The notes beneath the pieces were generated by a model. It was not told where the DNA came from. It searched no databases and saw only the letters and a list, made by a program, of their open reading frames with translations. From contig NC_089274.1 of assembly GCF_963678975.1 (NCBI RefSeq), forward strand, positions 22,591,133 to 22,655,132: DNA of 64,000 nt, read 5' to 3'. Each line of letters starts with the position of its first letter. Positions within the stretch are counted from its first letter, which is position 1. The position numbers and the translations under genes are program-made. The DNA is from Dysidea avara (lineage: Eukaryota; Porifera; Demospongiae; Dictyoceratida; Dysideidae). Positions 1-11,879 of this stretch are shown here, one piece after another.

Positions 1-2144
1 GTACGTGAAGACAGTTCCGTACAATGGTGACACCACTGAGGATAATACTCCTTATAGATCCACTAGGGAGAAGGAATTTCACTATTTTTACAAGTAACAA
101 TAATGATCAACATGTCATATAGAAGTACTCATGTCAAAGTACATTAAAATTTCACAAATCAAACTCCACAGCCTTCGTGATGTTATTTTCAGGTAACAAA
201 TGTATCACATGAGCTGGCTAACATGGATCTTGTGACCTTAATTTCAATACCAACATTCTAAACAATATCTGAGCACTTGCAGTATTTATTTCAGCATTAA
301 AAGTAATTTTCTTTTGGAACATGAGGTTCATGTTTGACGACCTGAATGAAGAACAAAAAGTGTATCGTTCAAGTTGAGTATGTAACTAATCAAATCATTA
401 TTTTCTTGTCTTCAGACTAGTTTGTTAATTTACTGAAGGCTGGCAAAAGTAATTTCTGCCAGACCCTCAACACATTTACTTTCATACATACTGCACTGTA
501 TGTGGACTTAGTTCGTAGTCCCTTGTATGTTGTGCTGTAAAGCCTATAATAATAATAATAATGTTCTCAGCACATTAGAGGGTATACTGTACGTACGTAT
601 ACATGCACACATGAACACCGCTGTTTACATTGCTGATCACCAAAAATTGAAACGATTAGGGCATACGCTCCAAGCAAGAACAGGAAGTACAAGTATAATT
701 TAAAGTACCACATATGCTTGTATGTACAAAAAATACAGCACTTGAGTGTGTCTCGAGGCAAATACAGCGCTCGATTTTGCCTCATCTCTTGACATGTCCC
801 CTTATGCTGTATTTTCCGTACCCACATGTAGCACTGCTTTAACTGTAACACCCACTCACGATATCCTCAAAGCATGCAGCATTTATAGCCCATGTGTTTA
901 AACTCTATTGTAACAAAACTGCAACAACAAAAATACAACATTCAGCTAACCTGTCTATCACTAAAGAACTTATAACCAATTCAATAAATTCCAAATGCAA
1001 CTTTTAGCATAGATTATAATTATGATATACATACTACATGCTTTTAGTCACATTAATTTGTAAATACATATGCATGCTTGTAATTAGAAACACAAATGGC
1101 TGCTGTTCATCACATTCCTTTCTACTACACACTAATATAAGCTGAGTAGTGTACGAATACAAGAGTGCATGAGGTTTGAACTGTACCAGATACTACTCAA
1201 CTTAATGACAAAGAGAAAAAGGCTTCACATACCACGGAGGCTGCTTAGGGCAATTGGAAGACTTCCAACTACCATTTATGGTTTAGCACCCTCCACAAAG
1301 ACACACGCAAAAGTTAGAATACTGCAGGTAATTTATCCTCTAACTACTTTGTATCTCCAAATACTCATCTTGTGGCACATCAATTGGAATCACCCAGAGT
1401 GCGGTGTATGTATATAGCTAGCATGATAACATTAAAGTGTGTACGTGCCATTGATGACCTTAAGAATCATTGCCTGCTCTATTGTGCCAAACTCATAGAC
1501 ATTACAACACTTCTTTTACCCAAACCTCTAAGTTGACCACACCTGTAAGCCAAGGCATATTGTGCAAGTTAAACTATGACTTTAATTCCTGTCACAGCAT
1601 TCAAATAATGCACCCAGGGTAAAGTACCGTGCAGTACACGTTTCGTACAAAAAAAAGTAACATACCTCACATCCTGAGAGTTGAGTATATCTTCTCTCTT
1701 GTGTCCAAGCTTGTGCCTGTGTGTCTCGTAATATCGATCTTCATAGGCGCACTGTAATCTCTGATTAATTATTTTTATAAAAGCGCCTGAGGCGCTTATG
1801 GACTCAACGTGGGTGAACAAAACGATAGCCCTGAGTATAGGCTATAGCTAACCTGCTTTGTATATAATATCAAGCAGAAGGTTTTTACATTGTCGTACCT
1901 ATTGACTATGCCGGATGGCACTCTGCTTTCATTTCTTTTTGGGGAAGGGGCCCGGCTAGTCCGGCTCTTAGCAGTTTCTGTAATTCAGTCAAGATCGAGC
2001 TAGCTAGGTATATACCTCTATAGAGCAATCATATTTTGGTCTGATTAGCTATTCTATTCTCTAGAGCTGAGATGTATTTTGCTTTACTGTAATTAAGATA
2101 TAATTTGCTTTACTGCATGATGCAAACCTACACTGTTAAAACTG
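1..2144. other. Intergenic stretch without a recognised gene
   Basis: AT-rich sequence with only short, low-complexity open frames on both strands. None shows a known motif or a convincing exon bounded by splice sites. A short AAT run lies near 549-563 and a small palindrome (GCGCCTGAGGCGC) at about 1784-1796. I see no RNA gene or mobile-element terminus. A distal exon or regulatory DNA cannot be excluded. Confidence 0.5.
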
Positions 2145-2433
2145 CATAGGCGTAGGAAGCGGGGGGGCCAGGGGGGCCATGGCCCCCCAACAATTGGGAA
2201 GTTGAAATACAAGACCATGGTTGAAAAAGAAACAAATTTTCACTATCAATATGAAGGGACTAGCTGGTTAGCAATACAATATAATCGAAATATGCGTACA
2301 TAACTAGCACTCACGAGTTTCCTTGGTTGCCTTATTCTGCAATGGCCTCGTCTCATTTTCGTTACGTGGCAACAAGCACCCCTAAAATTATTTTATGCAT
2401 TATTTGGAATTGCTATAAATAGTGAGTAAATTT

Positions 2434-5067
2434 ATGGAATTTGTGATGGAATCAACAGAAGAGCACCTAGAAGAGCAAGAGGTAACTGTTTGGTGTATAT
2501 CTGATGGCTTATTATTATTAAATTATATAAACAGGTGTGCTCTATCAAGCCACCAGCTGCCAAAAAATTTAAGCAGGGAACACTTTGTTTTGCTAGCAAA
2601 CGTTCCAGTGGCAGCACAAATAATGAGCCTTCATCAAGTGTCAGGGGGAAGAGTTCCATTCCTAGTGATAGAAACATTGCTGATCAATTTACTGCTCAGC
2701 AAAGTAGCAGCACCACCACTACTACCACCACCAGCAGCACCACCACTACCACCAGCAGCAGCACCACCACCAGCAGCACCACCACCAGCAGCACCACCAC
2801 CAGCGGCACCACCACCACTACCACCAGCAGCAGCACCATCACCACTACCACCAGCAGCTGCACCACCACCAGCAGAGATGTTCAAATGAACAGCATGCCT
2901 ACTTCTGTGGAAAAATGCTCAGCTAAATGTTGTGAGCTGTCATTAACTCCATTTCAACCCACTAATCCATCTGTGCTTAACAAGTTTCAGCAGCAACAAG
3001 GGAAGCGCTGTCGTAACTTTTCACCCAACTGGTATTCTACCTACTCATGGTTGACATTATGCACCACCAAATGCAAAGCATTTTGTGTTTTGTGTCGATA
3101 CTGTGCAGAAAGCAATCTATTGTGCTTTGCTAAAAAAGGAGATGATGCTTTTGTTAGTAACGGTTTTAATAACTGGAAGAAGGCTCTTGAAAGATTTTCA
3201 CAACATTCTCAGTCTGATTTGCACAAAGAATCTATTTTAAAAATTCAGCTGATAAACCAAAAGGGTGTTGACACCCTCAACAATGAGCAAATTATGGTTT
3301 CACAGAGGAACCATCGACAAATGCTAATTAAGCAGCTATCATCACTGAAGTTCTTATTGAGGCAAGGCCTTGCAATTAGGGGGCATGATGAAATTCAGAG
3401 CAATCTTGTTCAATTATTGAACCTCAGAAGCAATGATTGCAGTGAATTAAACAATTGGATCAGAGAACGCAAGTATATGTCACCTGATATAGTGAATGAT
3501 CAAATCAAATTGATAGCTGATAGTGTGCTAACAAACATTATAGCAGACATTAGAAAAGTGCACTGGTTTTCAATCATTGCCGATGAAGCTACGGATGTCA
3601 GTAACAAAGAGCAGTTAACTGTATGCATCAGATGGGTAGATGATGATTTTTGTATATATGAAGACCCAATCGAATTGATTAAACTCCCAAAAACTGATGC
3701 TGAAACAATCACTAGGGAGCTGAAAAGTTGTTTGGGTAAGCATGTTTTACCAATTGCTCAGTGTCGTGGCCAAGCATATGATGGTGCCAGCAACATGAGT
3801 GGTCACTTAAATGGTGTTGCTGCTAGAATTGAAAAGGATGTTCCAGCAGTTTTATACCTACATTGCTTTGCACACTGCACAAATTTGTGTTTGCAAACAG
3901 TAGGTAGGAAATGTGTTGTAGTTAGGGATGCTCTAGATTTAGTTATGGAGATATCCCAGCTAATCAGATTCTCTCCAAAAAGATCAACACTTTTTTCGGA
4001 TGTACAAAAAGAGCTTGGAGCTTGTTCTGTTTCATTGAAACCATTATGTCCTACACGATGGACTGTTCGTACTGCAGCTATATCTGCTGTTTTAAGTAAT
4101 TATTCCAACTTATTAGCTGCTTTAGAACAGATAAATGCTGAAACTCATGATGACTATGGTCGAAAAGCTGGAGGTTACCTTGCTCAGATGGATAAATTTA
4201 GTACCTTTTTTTGGACTGAAACTAGCTCATTTAATTTTTTCAGGAACAGAACAGCTCTCTTTAACATTACAAGGTAAGGACACCACTATCCAAGAAGCTG
4301 TCAATGCTACTGAGTTAGCTGTAAAATATTTGACAAGGCTAAGGTCTGATAGTACTTTTGTTGACTTTTACTCTAAAACAGTAGAAGAGGCTAAAGAATT
4401 AACTTCTGACCCTGTTTTACCCAGATATAGAAGACCCCCTCATCGGATTGATGATGGAGAAGCTCCTGTACTGTTTTCTGACCCTAAAAGCTATTTCAAG
4501 CAACAGTATTTTGAAATATTAGATCTGCTTGTTAATGAACTTAAGCGAAGATTTCAACAAAAACGAGGATTACCTGTAATGTCAGTCTTAGAGAAAACCT
4601 TACTAGACTCTGCAAATGGCAAATTTTGTGCTTTAGAATTACCAGAAGAATTTGATATATACAACAGTGACCTTGATTTATCTCGATTGAAAATTCAACT
4701 GACAATGTTGCCTGATTTGATTACAACACATAATACTAACAGTAAGGTGCCAATAAAAAAAGTGACCAATGTAAGAACTATCTGTGATATCATCAATGAA
4801 CCTGGGAAAGTAATGTTCTCAGAAGTAATAAAGCTTTTAAAAATCTTCTACACTCTACCTGTGACAACTTCAACTGCAGAGAGAAGTTTTTCTGCACTGA
4901 GACGATTGAAGACCTTCTTGCGTAGCACGATGTCTCAATCTAGATTAAACCACACATTCATTACATTTATACATAAAGAGCGTACAGATAGTGTTGATGA
5001 GAAAGACATTGCTAAGACATTTATATCAGCTAATGATAAAAGAAGAAAATATTTTGGAAATGTTTAA
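2434..5067 (+). pseudogene. hAT transposase (TTF zinc finger, DUF4371, hAT dimerisation), one frameshift
   Basis: A likely first exon, 2434-2481, encodes MEFVMESTEEHLEEQE. A 53-bp GT-AG intron (2482-2534) then leads in phase 0 to a long exon from 2535. About residues 60-115 are a Ser/Thr tract encoded by a trinucleotide microsatellite. A TTF-type zinc finger follows at about 155-230 (NWYSTYSWL, then paired Cys, CVLCRYC). The DUF4371/RNase-H-like core includes IIADEATDVSNKEQL near 345 and the strongly conserved AYDGASNMSG near 410. The C-terminal hAT dimerisation motif TTSTAERSFSALRRLK lies at about 4867-4914. The frame changes inside a run of seven T at about 4206-4212. With six T the two halves would read continuously, so a 1-nt insertion (or sequencing error) broke the gene. 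The family cuts and pastes the element between its inverted repeats. Confidence 0.9.
2703..2872 (+). repeat. In-frame ACC/AGC trinucleotide microsatellite inside the transposase
   Basis: An interrupted run of ACC, AGC and CACCAGCAG units lies within the open frame that begins at 2535. It adds a poly-Thr/Ser stretch of about 55 residues before the zinc finger. The other forward frame reads as Pro/Ala and the reverse strand as Gly/Ala; these are shadows of the repeat, not genes. Confidence 0.9.
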
Positions 5068-5506
5068 CAATAGTAAATGAAACTATCACTGAAAAAAAAT
5101 TATTTTTAACTGTCTGCATGAGGTACAGTAAAACGATTAACCATGTTACTACAAAGACTATGAAAAATTCAGTCATATGCAAGTAAATTTCCAAAAGACA
5201 TGTACATCCCGGGGGCACATGGCCTTAGACCCCCTATAACTGAGTTGAATACATATACAAATAAGTCTAATTTGTTTGACTGAAAATTGCTCCAGATCCT
5301 ATCCATGTGCATATAAATTTCAAAATTTTCCTGGGGGGGGCATGCCCCCAGACCCCCCTAGACTGCAGCTGCTTCGCAGCTGACTGATCCTCAATCAACA
5401 GCATGCAGTCCATCTCAATAAGTATAACAATATACAATTACTGTGACCCCCAGTACTTTATATAGCTCATGGCCCCCCCAACTTGAAGATGCTTCCTACG
5501 CCTATG

Positions 5507-7436
5507 AAAGCCAGTATGTTTGTATCAATAAAGTAACCAATTTGCATCAACCAAGAGTAAAACTCTTGATTAACATTAACTCATAGAATTTCCATTAGAT
5601 TAATCCAGTGAACAGTAGAGAGATGAAAAAGATGATCAGTGGGGGCCCATACATATCTTAAGGTAGCTTCAGCTGAGTGAAATTAAACCCACAATCAAAC
5701 TCCAGGCTTGGTGATATAGGTTTATTATACATTTTGAAACAATGTTTCGGATTGGAAAGCATGCAGTAAGTTGCTGACTGACTAATAGTGTTGTGTACTG
5801 TTTGTAGATTGTTGACATTCCAGGAATGTTACACCAATTGTGAAACTGCAGATGATGTAATATTTCACAATAATACTATGATGAGTGGTTGACTTTGATA
5901 ATAAAGCTGTCACATTCTACCCTTCCACTCCTGAATGCACAAGTGCTTTTTTTCTCCACAGTGGAAATGCTATATATTACTTTGAAAGTACACAAGCTGT
6001 ATACTATAGTAATGTATGTTCTTTAGAATAGTCAAGTTAATTATCTAGCTGTTGCATAGCAACCACATACACTGAAAACGCATTGTAAATTTTAATTTTT
6101 ATTTCTTCTTCCATGCACGCAGTACATTGTGGCTGCAATTGCTACACATATATTACTTCCTATTGGATTCATGATCCATGCATTGTTTAATTGATATAAT
6201 GAAAATTCAAAAATCAGGCCATTATTACATAATGCTACTCCTCCTTCATACCTGTAATAGAGTTTATGATGTAATGTAATGATGTGCCATGATGTAATAA
6301 TTCATTATGCATACTTGTAATATTAATATTGTGTGCTGTAGTTGTAAGAGTTATAGTTGTTATTGTGTGCTTTCAATTATTGATGAATAATATTATATAC
6401 AGTGGTCTGTTCTACTTATAAAAGATTTGCCCAAGAGCCTACACTTCCCTACAATTATAGAACAACATATGTGATAGCAGCCATATTAATTAATTTGTAT
6501 CCATTGGAAAATATAGCCAATTTTTTACAGTCACATATATGTATATTATTTCATTAAATATTTTATTCTATTGTTGATACATAATCTATTGTTTAGCTTT
6601 AATTTGTTAGTACACTATAGCTTCCACTTAAAAATGGATATTTATGCCTGATGGCATGCACTAAAGGAGTGTTGAGCAGACAATTTTAATCAGATGAGCT
6701 CGAGAAGTACAATGTAATGATTGCTCAAACAGAGGAAGATCTGGAGAATTCTGATACAATAACATCGAGGGAGGTAGCAAAGAGATTTTACTGTAGAGAA
6801 AGCAATATTCCAGTTTGCAAATTAATGTAAATCTAGCTGTAGCGTAGCATTATTAGCATAATTAATTGCATGTGCAACAAATTCTTTTTAAGCTGAATCT
6901 TTGCTATTGAATGAGGCATGCACATTGCCTACTGAGGAAAACATAACATGGCAGAGATTTTATGGTGAGTTTATGAGTTCTAATGAATATTTCAGTAACG
7001 AATGTATATGTATATATATATATATATATTATCTGGCATTGTTTAATTGTTAAGTGCATGTGTTGTAACCACTCACTACTTTCTGTGGATGGGACAATGT
7101 GTTTAGCTACTCTTATCTGAATGTATAGCTATACTCTTTAAAGTTAACAACATCCACGTTAATTTGTGCTGTAGGTCCAGTGTGATGAATGTGAGTGGTG
7201 GTACTACTTACAGTATGTACAAACAAGAAAAGTACGCAAACAGGAAATTGGATCCTCAAAAGAAGAAGAGTGTATATATAGTAGATAAAGATGCAAAGAC
7301 AGTGAGGGGCCATGTTGCACAACTGATAACACTTACAAAGTTCATTTGTCAAGTTGTTAAGAAATGCTTGTAAAGATAGCCCATTGTAGCTAGGTGATGG
7401 CAAGGCTAGAAGACACTGAGAAAAGGCATAATACGC
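5507..7436. other. Non-coding stretch with weak open fragments
   Basis: No recognised gene. A TA run lies at about 7009-7029. Two open + strand fragments, about 6694-6828 (acidic, containing EEDLENSDTITSREVAKRF) and 7164-7373 (lysine-rich, containing YKQEKYANRKLDPQKKK), look slightly protein-like. They have no family motif or convincing splice context, so I leave them uncalled. Confidence 0.4.
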
Positions 7437-7535
7437 ATATGGTACGTACCATACGCATATGCCTATACCGTACGCGTATGGTATGTACCATACGCGTATG
7501 GTACATACCATACGTGTACGGTACAAAATACGCGT
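7437..7535. repeat. Cluster of palindromes built on CATACGCGTATG
   Basis: Successive near-perfect palindromes such as TACCATACGCGTATGGTA and GCATATGGTACGTACCATA are packed into about 100 bp, partly as tandem units about 30 bp long. The block borders a CpG-richer stretch (about 7540-8060). It may be a decayed satellite or the core of a mobile element; I see no flanking inverted repeats that would settle this. Confidence 0.6.
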
Positions 7536-9455
7536 ATAGAACATATCAAGACTCACGGTAGTGAGTCGCGCGGCCAGTAAAGCAGAAACGCGCGCCGCAG
7601 ACAATAAATGACGCGACCACTACGTGAGGATTTTACAAGAACGAACGTTCTCAAATTTGGCCTTCCTGTAATCCACCCGTCACTTACGCTATCCCTCTGA
7701 AACTCTGGAGTTGAACTCATCGTGTCACTAGTAACTACCACACAAGCAGTGAAGCAAATCCATGCCGATTGTTTCGTGATCGAGATTGCCGACATGAAAG
7801 GGGACGTTTCATTTTTATTTTTATTTTTATTTTTATCGCATGCGGTTAGACGCAACCGCAGGTGTATGCCTTGCGTTCCTTTGTGCATTCCGAACATTGA
7901 TCGCCCTGTTATCGCTTCAGTATTCACTCAATCACCTCAAGATTCACATCATCGATTTCACCATACATGATTACCCTACAGTCGTGATTTCAGCACCAAA
8001 CGAAGTTTCAGTCGTCCTCAGTCGACCTAGAGGCCAAATACAAATCCCAGATTGTTGTTTTCCGCAATACTCGCTTGGCATGTAGGGCAATGTGTCTTTA
8101 AACTGTTCTGAAAGTTTCGTTCAGATTGAAACATTTGTTTTCGAGAATGGCTAGTTTGAAATTTGAATTTAGTCGCCCCCACGTCATTTGCTCTCTAAGA
8201 ATTTTACTCGGAATTTAAAGAATGACGCAGAGCACAACTGCGGTCTCTGGGTATTGATGAACTGGCGCTCTATGTAGTTAATCAGTACATATAGCCACCA
8301 AGAAGTGTGCTGCCATAGATTATAGTCCATAGATATAGCTAATCTATGGTGCTGCATACCATCCTTCGTTTTGAAATTAGTCGCCCCCACATAATTTGTC
8401 CTCTAAGGGCGCGGCTTAAAGAATGACACAAGAGTACAACTGCGGTTACCAGTTGTTGACACAAGCTGTGAGTAATTAGCACATGTAGCTAGCTTAAAAG
8501 GAAGTGTGCAAAATCGCCTAATACAATTGTCACCATGCATTATTGCATTTTATAGCACCCCCACACAAAATTACACATGTAATTACAACATACAGAGGAG
8601 ACACATGAATACCAAACACTTTTCACAACAATAATGTAAGAATTGTACAATAATGACTGTAATATAACTGCTATGCAAATGTTTTCCAGTGGCCCGCCAT
8701 GGTAGCAAGTCTCACATGACGGCATGTATATTCATCCAAACACAATGGGAGTAACGAGTGAGTATGATGACAACAAGTTGGTATGACTCCATTTGTAGAA
8801 TCCAGATGAGTGGGTGTGGCTCCAGTATGTCTAAACGGTTAACAAACATTCCTGTTATAAATACGTGCTAGAGTTGCAATATAATAGTATAGTATTTAAA
8901 TGCAATAATACATAGTCTCCATTGCATCACTATCAAACGACACTAAGTGGAGGATATTGTTGCATCTCTAGTATGTACACTCTATCAGTACAACCTATCT
9001 TAATGGCCACTAGTATAGAAAGACAACCACTCTTGAAAAGCCAATTCCAATTGAGAATTTATACACTGTTACCTGCTGAATGAGTGAAGGTGGCAATAAA
9101 CAAGTTCCACCGTAATTTATACACGTGATCTGATCCTGTATATTCTGTCAGTGGATGAGATCCACTTGGCCAGGACAAAATGTGACTCAAGTGCCCTGGA
9201 TGATCCATACTCAACCAACTTATGACCCAGTGGCACAATGGAACTGACTATTTATAGAGAATACAATTACATTTATTTCTAAGATGTGTGGATGTGTGGA
9301 CACATTACAACACATTACATGTACATACAAGACACGCTACGTACTGTTTTAGCATTTCAAGTCACCACATTATACACGTACCAGTCAACAATGCTTCATA
9401 GTGCCCATCAGTAAACCTGAAGAAAAGTTACAAAAAATAAAAATTCACATAAGTA
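7536..9455. other. Repeat-bearing intergenic stretch, no gene recognised
   Basis: A direct repeat of about 70 bp occurs at 8171-8246 and 8378-8447, sharing TAGTCGCCCCCAC at the start and AACTGCGGT at the end. An A/T pentamer run (ATTTTT) lies at about 7809-7836. The short open frames on both strands overlap each other and have no motif, so none is called as a gene. Confidence 0.5.
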
Positions 9456-9631
9456 CAATGAAACCTCATTAATATGGCAGGCTGTGGGACCAAAAAATTT
9501 GGCCTGAATAACAAGGTGGCCTTATTAATGAGGTCATAAGTAATGCTTAGCTATATTTGGGACCTACTAGAGGTGGCCAATATAATGAGGTGGTCTTATT
9601 AAAGAGGTGGCCACTAAGTGAGGTTTCACTG
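9456..9631. mobile_element. pogo/Tc1-like MITE with TA target duplication
   Basis: Terminal inverted repeats CAATGAAACCTCATTAATA at the left and its near reverse complement ending GAGGTTTCACTG at the right enclose a 176-bp AT-rich interior. TA dinucleotides sit at both outer borders (9454-9455 and 9632-9633). The interior contains repeated GAGGTGG(C/T)C segments. There is no coding capacity; it would need a mariner/pogo-type transposase supplied in trans. Confidence 0.75.
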
Positions 9632-10385
9632 TACATATAGTTCACAATATTGTGAACAATATTAATGGTTAACAATATACACTGAAACCTGCAGGTCACT
9701 TCTTGTGGAAGATTGCTCTCTACACAAAATGACACATTCAGAGATTGTATTTAGATGGATGATACAGTAACGCATTGTGACTTCAATACTCGTGATGTGT
9801 CACTGCTAGGCAGCAACCATATACACGGCACTGCCACATCGCACTTGCTCGCACACACAATTTTGCTAACGATTTTACAAATTGATAATTAAGGGGTGTG
9901 GCAACTAGCTGTTTCCCTTCTGTACAAGTGGCCACCAAGACAGGTCCACTGTGGATGAAAGCCAGGCATTAGATATTTGGTATTTCATGTGTTGAAGACA
10001 TTCCAGGGCTTCTGGTAGTCTCAAATCTCACCACAGTTTAACTCAGGCAGTGTTGTGGTCACCACTAAACTACTGGAATGCTGTGTTATGTTCATCTTAT
10101 GCTTGGCTACTATATTGTAGAACTGAAATGGATACTCTGAAAAATATATCCTATGGATAATGACTTCATCACTTTCTTCATCAGGAGCTTATAAGGACCA
10201 ACAGTGAAACTTTTTACACTTGGGGCTGACAGTCAACTGCCTATGTCTGAAGCAGTGCTTTTGGTGCTCTAACAGATTGGCTGCCCCCTTGCTGCCAGCA
10301 CTCACTGTCTCATACGCTGTCATACACTAAATCCATCTCTATAGCCAGTTAGAACAGCATGCTTCTTACCTTTTTTTAAGGCCGC

Positions 10386-10462
10386 ATAATGCAGCCACCT
10401 CTTTAAAAGGCAAGGTTAGAAAATTTTGTCCCTACGGCCTGAATAATGACCAGTTTTCACTG
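10386..10462. mobile_element. Fragment of the same GTTTCACTG-type MITE family
   Basis: The stretch ends in GACCAGTTTTCACTGTA and contains GGCCTGAATAATGA, matching the interior and right end of the element at 9456-9631. No left terminus was found nearby, so it is a truncated copy. Confidence 0.45.
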
Positions 10463-11096
10463 TACTATTAGTGATTAGTGATCATGGGGGATTATTTATT
10501 AAGATACTAAGATATACAAACGCTACAACCTCTAAATATAGCAGTAAATTTTTTACCCTGGTCCAATGTCTCATAATAATCGTGACTTCGTGAGAGACTC
10601 TACTGTGACAAATACATGTTTATCATGATATGTGCTAATCGCCTTTTTACAATTAAGTTTTACAACACAAATACATGTATAGTTAAACTCACCAATTGCG
10701 ACTAAATCCCTTCAACACGAAAAGACAAATAATGAGACAACCTTGGAGACAACAGCCACACAAGCCTATTCTGGTGCGTTTATTTAGTAGTAATATAAAT
10801 TTTAAAGGCGTTTATTTACAACAGGACATAATTACGCGCCCCTCTATTGTCTCTGTACATACTTGCCTTTTCTTTACTATTCTCATTTCATTTCACAAGA
10901 TCTCTTGGCAGGGGCGTAGCTTCTTCACTTGAATTAGTCAATGCTTGAAGTAGATCGAGATACTCTAATAAAACAGTCACATTTCTACAAGTGCCATATT
11001 TTTATATTGTAAAGTCTGTAAGTAGCTAGTAATTTAAACTATACAATCCGATGCTAAGCAGAAGTTGTAACTATGCTAAATATTGATTGCTGTGTT

Positions 11097-11420
11097 CAGC
11101 GGTGGAGCAAGTAGTTGATATGAGGGGGGCTGGGCTGACCCAGACTTATTTCTATAGTTTAGTAAGGTGAGACCAAAAAAAAAAAAAAAAGGTCGCAACC
11201 AACTGACAAGAGCTTCCACCTCACCAGCTACCATTTCTAGCTGATAAACTACATAAAAATCCTTACATAGCTCGCTACACACTGAATACTTTATTAGAGT
11301 GACTGCTCTATTAGAGTATCTCGATCTTTATCACGGTTTTCAGCCCCACTCCAAGAAAGATAATTTCGGTGTGATATCATTCTGAGGGGGGGCTAAGCCC
11401 CCCCCCTTCCGCCGCCTATG
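11097..11420. mobile_element. hAT-like MITE with exact 8-bp target duplication
   Basis: The left end CAGCGGTGGAGCAAG and right end CTTCCGCCGCCTATG are imperfect inverted repeats. Both are flanked by GCTGTGTT (11089-11096 and 11421-11428), an exact 8-bp duplication as expected for hAT insertions. Inside are a poly-A run (11174-11190), then the dispersed CTCTATTAGAG motif (about 11300-11331), then G/C runs near the right end. It is homologous to the element at 18910-19217. It has no coding capacity and probably used a hAT transposase in trans. Confidence 0.85.
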
Positions 11421-11558
11421 GCTGTGTTACAGCTGTTTTGTGACTGCTCTAATAGAGTATCTTGATCGTTTCAATGCAGTACAAGATGAAAGGCAAAGTG
11501 TTGTTAAGGGTTTACTAGTTAAAATGGGTGTTAGTTGACTGCAGTTGCATGCCACTAA

Positions 11559-11749
11559 CAGGGTCGTCCAGAGAAATTAGAGGGCCCAGGGAAAAGAGTT
11601 AAAGAGGGGCCCAGGGGCAAGGAAGGGTCTAGATCCTGACTGCTCTATTAGAGTATATCGATCTTTCTTTAAACAGGTATTCAAGTGGCCCCTTTCAGGC
11701 TGTGGTAGGGGGAAAAATACCCCAGTTACCCCCAATGTGGGCGGCCCTG
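11559..11749. mobile_element. hAT-like MITE, 191 bp, exact 8-bp target duplication
   Basis: It starts CAGGGTCGTCCAGAG and ends GTGGGCGGCCCTG, an imperfect inverted repeat. Exact 8-bp duplications GCCACTAA lie at 11551-11558 and 11750-11757. The interior again carries GACTGCTCTATTAGAGTA (about 11639-11656). Its termini differ from those of the 11097 element, yet it bears the same internal motif. Confidence 0.85.
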
Positions 11750-11879
11750 GCCACTAAAATTACAGTTATATTTTAATATTCTGTCACTGTAATCTGGGGT
11801 TTCTGTCAAAACCATGGAAACTACTGACTCACCTACTGTTATCAACAGTGCATTGCTTATTCTAACAAAAAGTATTGAA

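Larger units (their letters stand above)
2145..5506 (+). mobile_element. hAT superfamily DNA transposon, near full length
   Basis: The element is bounded by perfect 16-bp terminal inverted repeats, CATAGGCGTAGGAAGC at 2145-2160 and its reverse complement at 5491-5506. G/C-run subterminal segments (GGCCATGGCCCCCC-like) lie just inside both ends. It carries a transposase with a TTF-type zinc finger, a DUF4371-type core and a hAT dimerisation region. The 8-bp flanks (TAAAACTG and AAAGCCAG) match at only about four positions, so the target duplication is either diverged or lost. The 3' arm also carries the CATGCCCCCAGACCCCC-type stretch common in ZMYM-like hAT elements. One coding frameshift suggests this copy cannot make full transposase. 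Confidence 0.9.

Noticed and set aside
2422-2889. Pro/Ala-rich + frame and Gly/Ala-rich - frame
   Set aside because: Shadows of the in-frame trinucleotide repeat of the hAT transposase.
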